Position numbers and translations under genes: made by a program
In this document: piece after piece, positions 30,718 through 40,725 of the stretch
How the letters are laid out: each line of letters starts with the position of its first letter
How positions within the stretch are numbered: the stretch's first letter is position 1
Notes under the pieces: generated by a model
What the model was told of the DNA's origin: nothing
The model's database searches: none
What the model saw: only the letters and a program-made list of their open reading frames with translations
Source of the DNA: Euglena gracilis
Lineage: Eukaryota; Euglenida; Euglenophyceae; Euglenales
Direction of reading: 5' to 3'
NCBI GenBank assembly: GCA_039621445.1
Contig: CP154954.1
Coordinates: 24,130,954-24,194,953, forward strand
DNA length: 64,000 bases

Positions 30718-31129
30718 CCGTGTAATACACCAAACCGGTCATCATCGCCTGGGTGCACATACACCACAGGGCTGGAGGGGTATTCGCGATGTTCAAAATT
30801 TGACGACAGTGGTCATCCCACAATACCTGTGTGAGGTGGTGTGGTGCCGGGTTTGCGCTCATACGCGTCACCCGGTTCATCTTCTCCGCCGTGCGGTGGA
30901 ACATCACACCCGCATACGGTGGGAGGCGACGAGAGCCTGATGGCTGAGATGATCGCGCTTCCGCGGGCATCGGGGTCAACCTGGTACTGCTGCTGGCTTC
31001 AGGGTTTCCCTGAGCCGCAGTCCGTGCAGGTGGCTGCGTACCGTATCGGTACGCATACTGGTCAGGTGGAGGGTGAGTGGTGGGGTGGTAAGGCGGTCCT
31101 CCGCCTGGCTCCCTTCCACCGGGCAGCAT
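30718..31129 (-). CDS. H copy 1 ORF3, N-terminus
   Basis: Starts at ATG (31129) with MLPGGREPGG, about 160 bases after the chromodomain frame ends. H copy 2 has the same start at 62511. The protein is Pro/Gly/Tyr/Arg-rich, then reads MSANPAPHHLTQVLWDDHCR and PPALWCMCTQAMMTGLVYYTD. In this copy the frame is continuous through LWDDHC, whereas copy 2 has lost one G there. Element B's LTR truncates it after YYTD. Function unknown. The separate ATG suggests expression apart from Gag-Pol, perhaps from a spliced message. Confidence 0.6.
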
Positions 31130-31292
31130 GATACTGCCCGGGGTCGGTGCGGTGGGATGGTTAGGTTGTTGGTTGTGAGGTGGTAAGGGTAACCGCTGGA
31201 CTATTGTCTGGTGAAAAGAATTCTGCGGAAAGAAAGAATGATAAGGATCAATAGTAAAAGAAAAGAAAACAACATGGGTTTCCCATGCGTTC

Positions 31293-32111
31293 TCAAAAAC
31301 TTGTCATGGAAACATCAATGTTATGCTTCTTGTTCCACAGCTTCCAATCTTGCTGGACATACCCAACAAACCTGGTTCCTGGCTCCCAAGGGTCCTCCTC
31401 GGGCCCATACCCTTTCCAGCGGACCTTCCAAAGGTGCATACCTTTGTCGATTTTGTGATCGAAAGTTTTATCGACTACAAAGTCGTCCGTCTCAGGTAAT
31501 CTGGAACGGGGCTGGAAGTGTAGGCACGGGATGGGTTTCCCATCCGGCGGAGACAAGTGTGGCTTGAAGTCGTCCATATGAACGTCCTCAACACCATTCG
31601 GTAATGCAATCTTGTATCGCCCGCTGGTACCTAGTCTTTCTAGGATTTCACAGGGGCCGAGCCAAAGGGGGTCCAGTTTGGAAGACTGCATGCGAGTACG
31701 GCTATTCCGCACCCACACGCGGTCACCGGGACTATACACAGGTGACTTGAAAATTTGCAAATACGATTTCCGTTTAGTTGCATGAATATCAGTGACTCGC
31801 TTCTGGACTGCAGAACGTAGATTTTCTACTTCCGCAAACCAGGTCTCGCAACTGACACTCGTTCGGGCGGGTCTCTCCAAAGGGAGATCCCCTATGGCCG
31901 GAGGGTCCCGTCCGAAAACTAATTTATAAGGGGAGTGGGGCAAAACCAACCGTGTTAAGGTATTGATATAAAACAAAGTCCATGGTAGCACTGATATCCA
32001 GTTGCTGCGCGAGTCAGCCAGTGAAAGGCGAAGCATATTCACGACGGATTTCACGGCTGCCTCGGCTCTACCATTGCCTTTGTCGGTATATAATGGAAAC
32101 ATGTTGCTCAA
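31293..32111 (-). CDS. pol: H copy 1 integrase C-terminal half and chromodomain
   Basis: A 272-codon frame. It contains the end of the catalytic core with NGRAEAAVKSV (the Glu of D-D-E), then LFYINTLTRLVLPHSPYKLVFG (the usual post-core NxxxH/SxGxSP-like block), a GDRVWVRN strand, then a chromodomain (DDFVVDKTFDHKIDKGMHLW, then VRWKGYGPEEDPWEPG). The chromodomain keeps its aromatic residues. The core's two Asp motifs lie in the neighbouring frame (32068-32607); a one-base shift near 32090 separates them. Confidence 0.85.
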   Translation of the reverse strand: MSNMFPLYTDKGNGRAEAAVKSVVNMLRLSLADSRSNWISVLPWTLFYINTLTRLVLPHSPYKLVFGRDPPAIGDLPLERPARTSVSCETWFAEVENLRSAVQKRVTDIHATKRKSYLQIFKSPVYSPGDRVWVRNSRTRMQSSKLDPLWLGPCEILERLGTSGRYKIALPNGVEDVHMDDFKPHLSPPDGKPIPCLHFQPRSRLPETDDFVVDKTFDHKIDKGMHLWKVRWKGYGPEEDPWEPGTRFVGYVQQDWKLWNKKHNIDVSMTSF

Positions 32112-32607
32112 TTCCGAGTAAACCGCACAAAGTGGTGAAAAACCTTGAAGAAATCAAATGGTCTTGATCACTCACAATTTCATTCGGTAAACCCATCAAA
32201 CAGATACATTTCTCCAAAAATGTAGTTGCCAAACTTTGGGCAGTCAACCCTGACTTCTGGCATGGAAAGGCTACAATGTACCCACTCAGCCTGCAGACGA
32301 CAACAAAAACGTAATCGTAAATTTTGTCGTCCGTTCCTTTGCACGGTTCTAATTCCAGAAAATCCATGCAGAGGTCCTTGCTTCCACGTCGGCATCTTCC
32401 ACGCCCTGGTGCGACCAGGAATAGTTGTGAAACGGGAAAAGAATCCAAAAGATTGCCCGCACCGTCGTTTCGACGTGCGTACTCGTCAGCTTCATGACTT
32501 CCATGAAAAGTCGTGTCTCCCTCATTCGGGTTCCCAGGGAAATACCAAGGGGCCCGACTGAGCGAATCCGCTACTTTCTGTGTGTGACCAGGGGTATAAA
32601 TAACCAA
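32068..32607 (-). pseudogene. H copy 1 RNase H end and integrase core, zinc module missing
   Basis: Begins with YTPGHTQKVADSLSRAPW, the end of RNase H. It then passes in about 50 residues to LCMDFLELEPCKGTDDKIYD (first Asp) and VSDQDHLISSRFFTTLCGLL (second Asp). In H copy 2 the same place holds a zinc-binding H-H-C-C module (63731-63979) immediately before MDFLELEP; here it is absent and the sequence between is different. The integrase of this copy therefore lacks its N-terminal domain as well as being frameshifted. Confidence 0.75.
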
Positions 32608-32672
32608 AAGGTTGAATTAACTCAAGAACTCATGCCATCTGCAACGCCTTCCGACCGATGACATGGCCTTGT

Positions 32673-33024
32673 TCAAATCCTCGGTGTACCAGTGTTGGAG
32701 ACTCTCATGATCGGTCTTGACGAGGATCTGGACGAGGCTGCTGCCGACCAAGCTTCGAAATTTCTGGAGTATAAGCACGATTGCGTAGGTTTCCTTCTTG
32801 CGTATACTTCACTTAACTTTACCTTTACCGTCGTCGCCCTGTAGCTTTCTGCTGAATAAAGCCACAGGTCGGAGTTCGTTCGCCGCGTTTTGCTGGCTAA
32901 GAACTCCGCCAACAGCGTAATCGCTGCTGTCGACTTCCAGGACATATGGTTTGCACGGGTCCGCGATTTCGAGGACAAAATTCTCTAAAAGCAACACCTT
33001 GATTCTCTCATGGGCGTCGCGCAT
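32673..33024 (-). pseudogene. H copy 1 RNase H (frameshifted)
   Basis: One frame (32809-33024) reads KPYVLEVDSSDYAVGGVLSQ, the first RNase H catalytic strand with its Asp, followed by LRPVALFSRKLQG. It then shifts near 32810, and a second frame (32673-32978) and a third carry the rest toward the TPGHTQKVADSLSR end. Ty3/gypsy-type RNase H lies directly after the reverse transcriptase, as here. Confidence 0.7.
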
Positions 33025-34364
33025 TTGGTCATTCCAAATGACTTTGGTGTTGTCAACAGCCCGTTTTTGAGCTGTTTGGTGAGGGGCACCACGATTTTGG
33101 CGAAGTCCCTGACATGTATCACGTAGTAATGGGCTAATCCCAAAAATCCTTTGAGGTGAGTAATCGTTTTGATTACCTCAGGGGTCCATTTCTTCGTGGC
33201 TTCGAGTTTGCTCGGAGCGGCTTTCCGCTGTCCATTGCTGAGGATGTGGCCGCAAAATTTTATAATCTCGCGAAACAAATGCATTTTCGCGCCTTTCGCG
33301 AAAAGCACATGTTTTTCAAAAGAGGTTAATACCGCGCAAACATGGTGAAAGTGTGTGTCGAGGACATCCTCGCTTGATTTTGCGGATGATGGTGGTGTTC
33401 CCACCAGCACATCATCAATGTAGACAATGGCACACGGTAAGTCGCGTAAAACCCATTGAATCATGCGTTGAAACATGCCTGGGCCATTCTTAACACCCAT
33501 GGGGAGTACCGTCCATTGGTACACACCCTTGGATCTCACGAATGCCGTGTATGCTTGGGAGTCAGGGTGTAAGTGCATTTGATGAAAACCGTCCTCCAGA
33601 TCGAAAATTGACCACAACCGGTTTTCTGATGGTTTGGTGATCAAATCCTCGTTCAGGGGGAGCGGGAAGGCACCATCCCTTGTCTGGGAGTTCAGGTACC
33701 GGTAATCCAGCACCAGTCTCCATTTCTCCGGACCTGAGGGGTCTGGGGGTTTAGGAACACCAAATGCCTTGGATGTCCACTCGCTTTTTGACGGTACAAT
33801 CCACTTGCGCTGAAGAAGCTTCTCAATCATTTCATTGAGAGCTTGTTCGCCTTCTCCCGAACAACGAAAAAATTTTCGGTGCATTGGTTTGGCTCCTTCC
33901 TTAAGCTCAATTTTGCAAACACCGAACGGACAGCGTCTCGCGGGGTCATTGTCGCACGCGTATACTGGACTTTCCAGCACACCGTGAAATTCACGGGTAA
34001 TACGCGAACAGAATTCTTCTGACTTAGGATGCTGACCTGCACTCCCGATGACCACGGAAACCGCCAGGGTTTCCCTGGGGTTACCGAGCTTCCTCGTCAC
34101 CGCGAATGCGGACGTTCCGAATGCATCGAAGAAGTATACGCGAAAAATGATTTCTTGCAAAGGTGGTAATATTTTACCACAAAAAAATTCAAAAATCGGT
34201 ACATTGGTGGGTAAATCCCACCAATGAAAACAGACGGACGATAATTGGGTGAGCCATTCCGCTTCCGGAATGATGGGTATGAGAATAACTCCACGGGATT
34301 CATCCCGCAGAATTTTCTCAACCGCACATTCGATAAGTTTTGGAGGGGGGTGCATCCATAACAC
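32985..34364 (-). CDS. pol: H copy 1 reverse transcriptase (with end of Dam-like segment)
   Basis: A 459-codon frame. Residues 1-70 begin LWMHPPPKLIECAVEKILRD, the second half of the Dam-like segment. From about residue 150 it is a Ty3/gypsy reverse transcriptase: MIEKLLQRKWIVPSKSEWTS, then KWRLVLDYRYLN, then WSIFDLEDGFHQMHLHP (first Asp), then VLPMGVKNGPGMFQRMI, then IVYIDDVLVG (YIDD at 33411-33422), then FCGHILSNGQRKAAPSK and LKGFLGLAHYYVIHVRDFA. All catalytic residues are present. The likely protein starts upstream in the protease; the GTG first codon here only follows a frameshift. Confidence 0.85.
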   Translation of the reverse strand: MLWMHPPPKLIECAVEKILRDESRGVILIPIIPEAEWLTQLSSVCFHWWDLPTNVPIFEFFCGKILPPLQEIIFRVYFFDAFGTSAFAVTRKLGNPRETLAVSVVIGSAGQHPKSEEFCSRITREFHGVLESPVYACDNDPARRCPFGVCKIELKEGAKPMHRKFFRCSGEGEQALNEMIEKLLQRKWIVPSKSEWTSKAFGVPKPPDPSGPEKWRLVLDYRYLNSQTRDGAFPLPLNEDLITKPSENRLWSIFDLEDGFHQMHLHPDSQAYTAFVRSKGVYQWTVLPMGVKNGPGMFQRMIQWVLRDLPCAIVYIDDVLVGTPPSSAKSSEDVLDTHFHHVCAVLTSFEKHVLFAKGAKMHLFREIIKFCGHILSNGQRKAAPSKLEATKKWTPEVIKTITHLKGFLGLAHYYVIHVRDFAKIVVPLTKQLKNGLLTTPKSFGMTKCATPMRESRCCF

Positions 34365-35059
34365 CGTATCACCCCAAATTTATCAAATGCGTTGGAGTGT
34401 TGTGACCAATGACGTGGCAAACGGGCTTGTGCATTGGATGAAAAGGCATCGATTTCCAATGCCAAATCAAAGGAATCAGCCAATGTCGCGATTTTGGAAA
34501 ACCATCGTTCCAAAATGCGATATTGACCAAAATTGAAAGCATTCCATACGCGTTTCGCGTATTCATGCACCCGATTTCCGGGTTGTAGTGAAGAAACACA
34601 ATGAATGGATCCACAAACATGCGGGCTGTGTTCCACTACCTCAGTCTGGGGTTTTCCCCATTCCGCATCAAATTCGTACCAAGTGTAATCGGGATGGTGG
34701 TTGGGAATAACGCTTTTCGCGTTTCCAAACAACGAGGCTAATCCGCGTTGTTGGAGTACTCGGTGTATCTCCGCGCATTGCGGGCTACAACCAAGTGTAT
34801 CCTGGGGCGTGGATTCCGTTTTCGGAATTGTGATTAGTGTCGTTTTTTGAAATAAACATCCACAATCGAAATCCGATTGGGTGGAAATTATCCTGCAGTG
34901 CACACACTGGAAGGAAGTGTGGTGGTGTGACGGGTGTGCGTGTAAGTGGCTGTCGGTGGCATTAGCCGATGCGTCTTGTACAGGTGTGCCTGGATTCGGC
35001 ACAACTGGTGGGAAACAGAGTTGTGGTGTTGCTGGGCGACTACTCGACACCGTGATCAC
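34365..35059 (-). pseudogene. H copy 1 linker and first half of Dam-like segment
   Basis: The frame 34097-35059 is meaningful down to about 34380. It has a Cys/His stretch (FQCVHCRIIS and later CGCLF), then RVHEYAKRVWNAFNFGQYR, then LEIDAFSSNAQARLPRHWSQ. The last resembles the D-x-F-A-S-x-x-N-x-Q start of the Dam-like domain of DIRS-type elements. A one-base shift just before 34365 leads into WMHPPPKLIECAVEKIL in the reverse transcriptase frame. Downstream of that point this frame is only a shadow. Confidence 0.6.
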
Positions 35060-35407
35060 TGCAGGCCTTTGGGCTTTCGTCTTGTAACCCAGTGGAACGG
35101 CGGGGGTACCGCTACTCGCTTGCCCTACCTCATGTGGAACGCATGTAGGTGTGTCATTGGGTAGGGGGGAGGCTTTTTTCCGTACCCCGGGTGTGGAAAA
35201 CGGTTGTTGGTGTGGTGGATAACGGTGTTGCCATTGTGGGTAACGGTGTTTGAAAAGTGGTGGTCATCATAGTGGATTCCAACGGTGATGGTGGTTTGGG
35301 TGGCATTGAAGTGTTGTGTGCTGTGCGCAAACCGTGGGAGTGGCAATCCACAACCAATCGGTGCTGGCGTAACAGTTGGTATCCCAAAATTACGTCAGAC
35401 CCGTGAA

Positions 35408-35869
35408 TTACGGACTCGTAACCCCAAATATTGGTGAAGTGTTGTAATTGCGGGGGGTGTGTGAGTGATGCTTGGGAATGATGGGCAAGAGTATCTCGAG
35501 CACACGTCCCAAATCACCACCGCACATGGGGGTATTATCCGCGGTTGTAATTTTGATCTGTTTCTTGGCGCTTACCAAGAGAGGGGTCGATATCAACCCC
35601 AACCGAAAGAGCAGTGCAACGCGACAACCAGTGTCAATTAAAATTTTAACTTTGGTTGAGAAATTTTGAATGCGGATTTCCGCTTGGACGAGTAATTTCA
35701 TTGGTGGTACGCAAAGTGAAGGGTCTGGCGGAAATACGTTTGCATGCCAACTTTCCATGAACCCTTTCCTACTTTGCTCAGCCTTCCGATCGGTACTGTG
35801 GAGTGGGGGGTAGGGGACCCGAAATAATTCCGGGTACCGACCGTGAAGGCGGATGGGCAGGGGGAGCAA
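35408..35869 (-). CDS. H copy 1 aspartic protease
   Basis: A 153-codon frame whose middle reads FSTKVKILIDTGCRVALLFR, with the retroviral-type active-site triad DTG, followed by a strand ITTADNTPMCGG and a hydrophobic run LEILLPII. It lies between Gag and the Dam-like segment, the usual place for protease. Element B has lost exactly this region between its gag end and the stretch that resumes H homology. The N-terminal part of the frame is probably not translated as such. Confidence 0.7.
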   Translation of the reverse strand: MLPLPIRLHGRYPELFRVPYPPLHSTDRKAEQSRKGFMESWHANVFPPDPSLCVPPMKLLVQAEIRIQNFSTKVKILIDTGCRVALLFRLGLISTPLLVSAKKQIKITTADNTPMCGGDLGRVLEILLPIIPKHHSHTPRNYNTSPIFGVTSP

Positions 35870-36151
35870 GGTTGATCAGGTCTTACCTCCATCTGTTCAT
35901 CAGCCCAGAGGTCCGTGCCCTCGGTCCTCGGGCTCCCCTACTCCAAGTCAGAACCGGCCGCATAGCCGGCAACGGACTTTTTGGTCGAATAGATGGAATT
36001 CAATGAGCGCACCGCCATTCGGGCCTCATTAAATTCACCGTCCGAGGTCTCATCCCCCTCCCTGCCCGAAGCCGAGGTGTCCTCCTCCAAACAAGAAATC
36101 TTGAAAGCGACTTTTTGCCGGTTGGAGGAGTTACCACGGTCCTCGCGGCGC

Positions 36152-37171
36152 TTACCGCGATGTCCATAGCCGGGCCGGGGGGAACGAGATCAGGGACATT
36201 TGGATGAGCGGTGGTCTTTGGAACCGCAAAGTGAACAACGGGATTTGTGGCGGGATTCCGCATAAGGGGGGAACGGTACTCCGCTCTTCCGTCAAACCGT
36301 CGTGGAGAACGGGTTTCCCGTCGACCATGACCGGTGTACCGGGGTTCCCTCGCTGACTCGCGCGAAGAGGGTGATCCACTTCGCGAACGAGATCCTGAAG
36401 AATGGCGATTGAAATCCTGTTTCGGGTAGGGGGACCAGGTGACCGACCGCGAGAAGGACGGGTTTCCCGACCATCACGTGATGGTGACTTGGACCTACTA
36501 CCGCTAAAACGGTTCTCCGAAGTAGGTGAAACTCCCGATTGACGTGGAAATGCCGAGGAACCCGATCCCCGTGAGGAGGTCGAGCCCCTTGGGCTTCCAA
36601 TACGCTTTCGCGCGTCGGGATTCGGGCATTCCCAAGACACGTAACCAGATTTGTTGCACAAAAAGCACAGTTTATCCGTGCGTTGGTCCGAACAACGCTG
36701 ATTCCGCGTCTTCGGTCCCGTGGTGGGTGATCTCGGTGACATGGGTGCTTTTTTCAACGCATCGGCCGCACCCGCGGGGATTCCCGCGGTGGGATGCGTT
36801 TGGAAAGCGGACTGTATTTGTCCCAAAATTTGTGTGAGCTTGAGTTGCTTTGACACATAATTCCAACGTTGGGCAAGGGTCATCTCATGCCTCACCAACT
36901 CCTCGCGATGGATATCCTTCACGAGAGATGGTGTGAAATGCAACAAAACCGCATCGAATTGTTCGCACATTTGCTTCTCGCTAAGTTCATCAACTTCGGA
37001 AGCAAGTGCTAACCATCTGGCATACAAAAGGTCAATGGATTTCCATTTGCGATCCGATGGCTCGCATTGTCGCCATTTCTTCTCCAGGGTAATCCTGGTG
37101 ACCAGACTTGAGTTGGTTGAAGCGTATTGCTCAACCAGGTCATCGAATGACATGCCATTACGTATCACCAA
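36152..37171 (-). CDS. gag: H copy 1 Gag, capsid C-terminus and nucleocapsid
   Basis: Homologous to residues about 225-450 of B's gag frame: FDDLVEQYASTNSSLVTRIT, then RWNYVSKQLKLTQILGQIQS. The zinc knuckle reads CFLCNKSGYVSWEC; where B has His this copy has Tyr, so zinc binding is probably impaired. An Arg/Ser/Pro-rich tail follows. The frame continues upstream, in the same phase, into 37205-37570 except for one TAG at about 37206, where B has an AGT Ser codon. Confidence 0.75.
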   Translation of the reverse strand: MVIRNGMSFDDLVEQYASTNSSLVTRITLEKKWRQCEPSDRKWKSIDLLYARWLALASEVDELSEKQMCEQFDAVLLHFTPSLVKDIHREELVRHEMTLAQRWNYVSKQLKLTQILGQIQSAFQTHPTAGIPAGAADALKKAPMSPRSPTTGPKTRNQRCSDQRTDKLCFLCNKSGYVSWECPNPDARKRIGSPRGSTSSRGSGSSAFPRQSGVSPTSENRFSGSRSKSPSRDGRETRPSRGRSPGPPTRNRISIAILQDLVREVDHPLRASQRGNPGTPVMVDGKPVLHDGLTEERSTVPPLCGIPPQIPLFTLRFQRPPLIQMSLISFPPARLWTSR

Positions 37172-37204
37172 ACTTCGTGCGCGTTCTCGCTCCTCCCTCG
37201 GTTG

Positions 37205-37570
37205 CTAATCGATGAATTCCATCTTGACTACCTCGGGATTTGGGTCTTGGGTGGGTCCCTTAAGTGCCCAGTAGTACTCCCAGTCCCGAAAAAATTGTCT
37301 CCGTTTGGTTGGATCCCCGTCCCATTGGGGTTTCACCTTGTTCGCGATTACCATGGTGCCCTTGAAGTCTCTCTGAGTAACCCGCTGACCCTCGGTGGTA
37401 TTCCAGGGGTTTGGGTCCGGGTAATTCTTAACACCAAACGCGTTTCGCGGATTTACCGCTCCAGCTGTACCCCGTGCAGGATTTCCCGCACCAAGTTTAG
37501 GGGTGACAGTATTTTCCTGCTGGAATTGCGGAAAAGTGGTTAAATTCTCCCGGTGGGGCGGGTTTCCCAC
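37205..37570 (-). CDS. gag: H copy 1 Gag, capsid N-terminus
   Basis: Contains IANKVKPQWDGDPTKRRQFF, then WEYYWALKGPTQDPNPEVVK and MEFID, nearly the same as B around 22780-22920. A single TAG separates it from the next gag segment. Together they represent the Gag core domain. Confidence 0.7.
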   Translation of the reverse strand: MGNPPHRENLTTFPQFQQENTVTPKLGAGNPARGTAGAVNPRNAFGVKNYPDPNPWNTTEGQRVTQRDFKGTMVIANKVKPQWDGDPTKRRQFFRDWEYYWALKGPTQDPNPEVVKMEFID

Positions 37571-37737
37571 CGAAAACCCGATGGGTGATCTGGTATTCCA
37601 GAACCCGTTGGTGGTTGGTATGATCGCGAATGCGACACATGACCAATACCAGGTGTGGGGTGTTGGCTCATTCCTCGCACAAGGTTGGAATGTTGAATTT
37701 CTTGGTGGAGACTCGAATTTTCCAGCGGTGGATCAAT

Positions 37738-39307
37738 TTACTTGTCGGAAATGTCCTGTGAAAAGTGGGTTTGTGATGTGGGCAAATACAAAGATGGTAC
37801 AATTCGAGTTTTCGCGGGTGGTTGTACCAAATTCGCGGTGGATGTAGTAATTCCTACTCCAGAAACGGTAATTTGATAACGCCATTCCGGGACATTTGGA
37901 ATTCCAACCGCAGCGCTTACCGCGGTGGGTGGTGGCACAACCGGTACCGGAGTGGATATTGTATCCAAACTCGCAGACAAGTCATGCACCGTTTCTTCCA
38001 AATGTTCCACCAACTGGAGTTGACCGCAAATACGGTCAACCTCAGTTTCCAAATGCCGAATGCGTTTGCGGTACCGGGAAAAATCTTCCAAGTGTGGCAA
38101 CTTTTCAGAAACCAAGTGTAAAGCTTGGACAAGCTTTCCTTGGGACTCCTCCACATTGCCCCGCAAGCGCTTTTACCGCATTTGAGACTGTTTGCATTTG
38201 GTGAGGTGGCTTGGTGGAGGTTTCCGCGGTGGTTCGCGAATTTTCCGCGGTTGGCTTTTCAAACAACGCAGAAGTTCGTCCATCCAACCGTGAAACCTCA
38301 TCTTGCATGGATCGCGCATTCCGCTTCACAGATTCCTCAAGTTGGAGCAAACTTGTGCAAAATGCTTGCAAGGTTTCCTTGTTGTCACCAAGCATTTTGT
38401 CATAAAATCAACGAAATTCCGGTGACTCGGATATCCGAGTGCGCGAAACATTGGGAAGTGAGCGAATTTCCGCTAATGTGGTGGACAAGAAGGTACAACG
38501 GGTTTGCAATTCCTAAATAGCGGCTTGAACACCACTAATGTCGGGAATTAGCTTGGAATGTGCGGAAATGTGCTCCTGCAAACCGACAACGGTGGCATTA
38601 ATACCGCCAATGTCCGTTTGCATTTGTTGTTGCGCGAAATCGAACCGTTGTGCGCAATCCGCGATTTTCGCGTTCAAGGGGGGTAATGCATCCTGATTTG
38701 CGGCACAATGGCAGGACTTCTGCTCCAAGTGTAGGATTCGTTCCTCTAAAAGCTGGATTTGCGTACGGGGAACAAACTTTTCTTGCACTTTCGGCTGAAA
38801 TTGCGTCAAATGCTCTATTTCCGAGCAAAGAGGCAAAATCCGTTGTTGGGCTTCTTGGAAGGAAGTGGTGAGTGCGGCAAAATGCTCAACCGCAACAAAG
38901 TTACCGATTTCCGGCACTTTGGGGGTGGCATTTTGCGCGTGTAACTGTTGCTGCAATTGCAGTAGCATTGTTGAAAAAGATTCCACTTTGGCAAAAAGAT
39001 GGCTCATACCATCTTGCACGTGCAGAAACTTGGAATCATTCCGTGTTTCCGCTTCATGCAGTGTTTCACTGATTTGTTGGAAATTTTGTGGAAGCTGGGT
39101 GCGCAAAATACTGTCAACACTTTCTCGAAAATGCTGAAGGTCTTTCCCCGCATTTCCAAAATTGTGTTGGCAATGTTTGCCGATTTTCTGCAGATAATTC
39201 CAGCAATATTTCAGTTTGGTGTTGACAACCCTTTGATTGTCCTCATCAAACTGCAAAACATTGTTGATCATGGTTGCATATTCCGCAACGCATTGGTGGA
39301 CGTGCAA
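37738..39307 (-). pseudogene. H copy 1 Gag, N-terminal coiled-coil region (broken)
   Basis: Three frames (38513-39307, 38105-38395 and 37738-38166) carry continuous helical sense with small shifts between them. The first has YCWNYLQKIGKHCQHNFGNA, then LLQLQQQLHAQNA and LEERILHLEQKSCHC. The last has RKRIRHLETEVDRICGQLQL. Each has a counterpart in B, so this is an ancestral long coiled-coil Gag N-terminus without the SSIEH repeat tract. Confidence 0.6.
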
Positions 39308-39318
39308 AATTTGCTTGA

Positions 39319-39732
39319 TCAGCAGGTGATCCTCTGGGAGTTGACGAGAATTCGGTAAATATCACCGGGGGTGAGGTTATCCCTCAAATCATCCTCATAG
39401 TCCTCCATAACGGAAACGGCACCCGGGAATTCTGGCACCACCAGACACATATCTGGGTTCCGGGGCAAAGCAGGGAAAACCGCAGTTTGCGCGGGTAATC
39501 CCGGCAATGCGCGAAATGGTGTGCGGGTAGGTAATTGAGGGGGGGGGTTGGAAAAAACACGGTGTTTCCACCGAGTTGCACTCCAAAAGGCCCACCGGTT
39601 CTTCCGCCGGGGATCTTTTGGGTGTGAACAGAGCAAAGGGCAAATACCCCTCACTTTGTTCATGGGTAACCAAGTGTAAAGGCAAACGGGGTTCATCCCC
39701 ATTGTCCTTGTGATCCAAATGGGCTTGGGCAA
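39319..39732 (-). pseudogene. H copy 1, probable start of Gag
   Basis: The last part of this 137-codon frame reads MEDYEDDLRDNLTPGDIYRI and meets, after a one-base shift, RQLPEDHLLIKQILHVHQCV at the head of the coiled-coil frame. The ATG of MEDYEDD (about 39408) is a reasonable Gag start. The upstream portion has no counterpart I can see. Confidence 0.45.
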
Positions 39733-40287
39733 GGGGCTAATCCCCTCGCCGCATTAATGATTGGTGGACCGGGATGGAGGTAGGCATTTTGTTACGTACA
39801 TCCCGCACAATCAACGACAATGGCGATGAAGAGGGTTCATTACCTCCTTGCAACAATAAAGGCGTTTCGCCTTGTGACAATGACAATTGGTGCAATTTGT
39901 CTTCTTGTTGTCGGGAATTTTTTGGAACTTGTTTCCATCGAACCGTTCCAATCCCCGCCGTCTTCTTCAAGATTGCTCAATGAACTCATCACCAATTCAT
40001 AGTCAAATTTTTGGTTGTGTGTTGTGCTCTGAATATTTTGAGATGGGTAAAAAGGTAAAAACCCAAAAACTCATAAAAATAAGCAGAGAAACAGGGACCA
40101 GAAAGGTTGTATCGGCGACTACCGAACAGAGCCTTCTGAGACCTGTATCCTTGCTTAAAGGTTGGCTAGGGGCCAGGAATAGTAATTTCACCGTGTTTCA
40201 CGGCGCAGTACGATCCTCACCACCAGTCAACCACAGAGTTTCTTTGTGTGGAACGTCTGTATGGGATATATGGATCGTTGCCTAAAT
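39733..40287 (-). other. H copy 1 5' leader
   Basis: About 550 bases between the primer site and the first plausible Gag start. The frames are short and unlike known families. Confidence 0.45.
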
Positions 40288-40297
40288 CTGCTACCAA
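40288..40297 (-). promoter_or_regulatory. H primer-binding site
   Basis: On the minus strand TTGGTAGCAG directly follows the 5' LTR end GACGTACAC, identical to the site in element B and resembling the initiator methionine tRNA complement. Confidence 0.7.
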
Positions 40298-40725
40298 GTG
40301 TACGTCCAAAGCTTTCCCCTTTTCCCATTTTTGGGACTTTCTGAAAAAGCCTTTCGCTTTCGCCTTGGTGCGCAACCTTCTTATGGTAGGGAAAAGTCTT
40401 TGGAGTAACAAAAAGTGGTTTTCCCCTTTTGTTCCAAATTCCCCAAGAGGCAAGGCACAAGACAAAGACTTCAGAAGTTTCCGCTGAAGTCAAGTTCAGT
40501 TGTTTTGAGGGTTTTTCCCTCATACAAAACCCATGGTGAAACTTTGGGACGATGACAGTAAAAAATACCACCTGTGGGGGAAGGAGATAAAAGTGCTGAC
40601 GCGTCCAGGGGCAGATCCCAGAAGGGTCTGCCACGATCTTACCAACTGTGGGTTCCACAGTGGTGCGATCGTCACAGAACCCACTCTGCAGATATCCTAC
40701 AGAGCTGGGACGTGCCTGGTACACA
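40298..40725 (-). repeat. H copy 1, 5' LTR
   Basis: The partner of 4529-4955, about 95% identical by eye. The following CCTTGA (40726-40731) is the right copy of the target duplication. Confidence 0.85.

Larger units (their letters stand above)
4529..40725 (-). mobile_element. Element H copy 1: large LTR retrotransposon with extra 3' ORF
   Basis: The minus-strand order from right to left is 5' LTR (40298-40725), primer site, gag, protease, Dam-like segment, reverse transcriptase, RNase H, integrase, chromodomain, ORF3, polypurine tract and 3' LTR (4529-4955). The six bases CCTTGA abut both outer ends (4523-4528 and 40726-40731), the expected target duplication. Subtracting element A, the satellite array and element B leaves roughly 14-15 kb, large for a Ty3/gypsy-type element. 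The two LTRs differ at about 20 of 427 positions by eye, so this is the oldest LTR insertion here. Frames in gag, RNase H and integrase are broken, so the copy is almost certainly dead. Confidence 0.85.
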
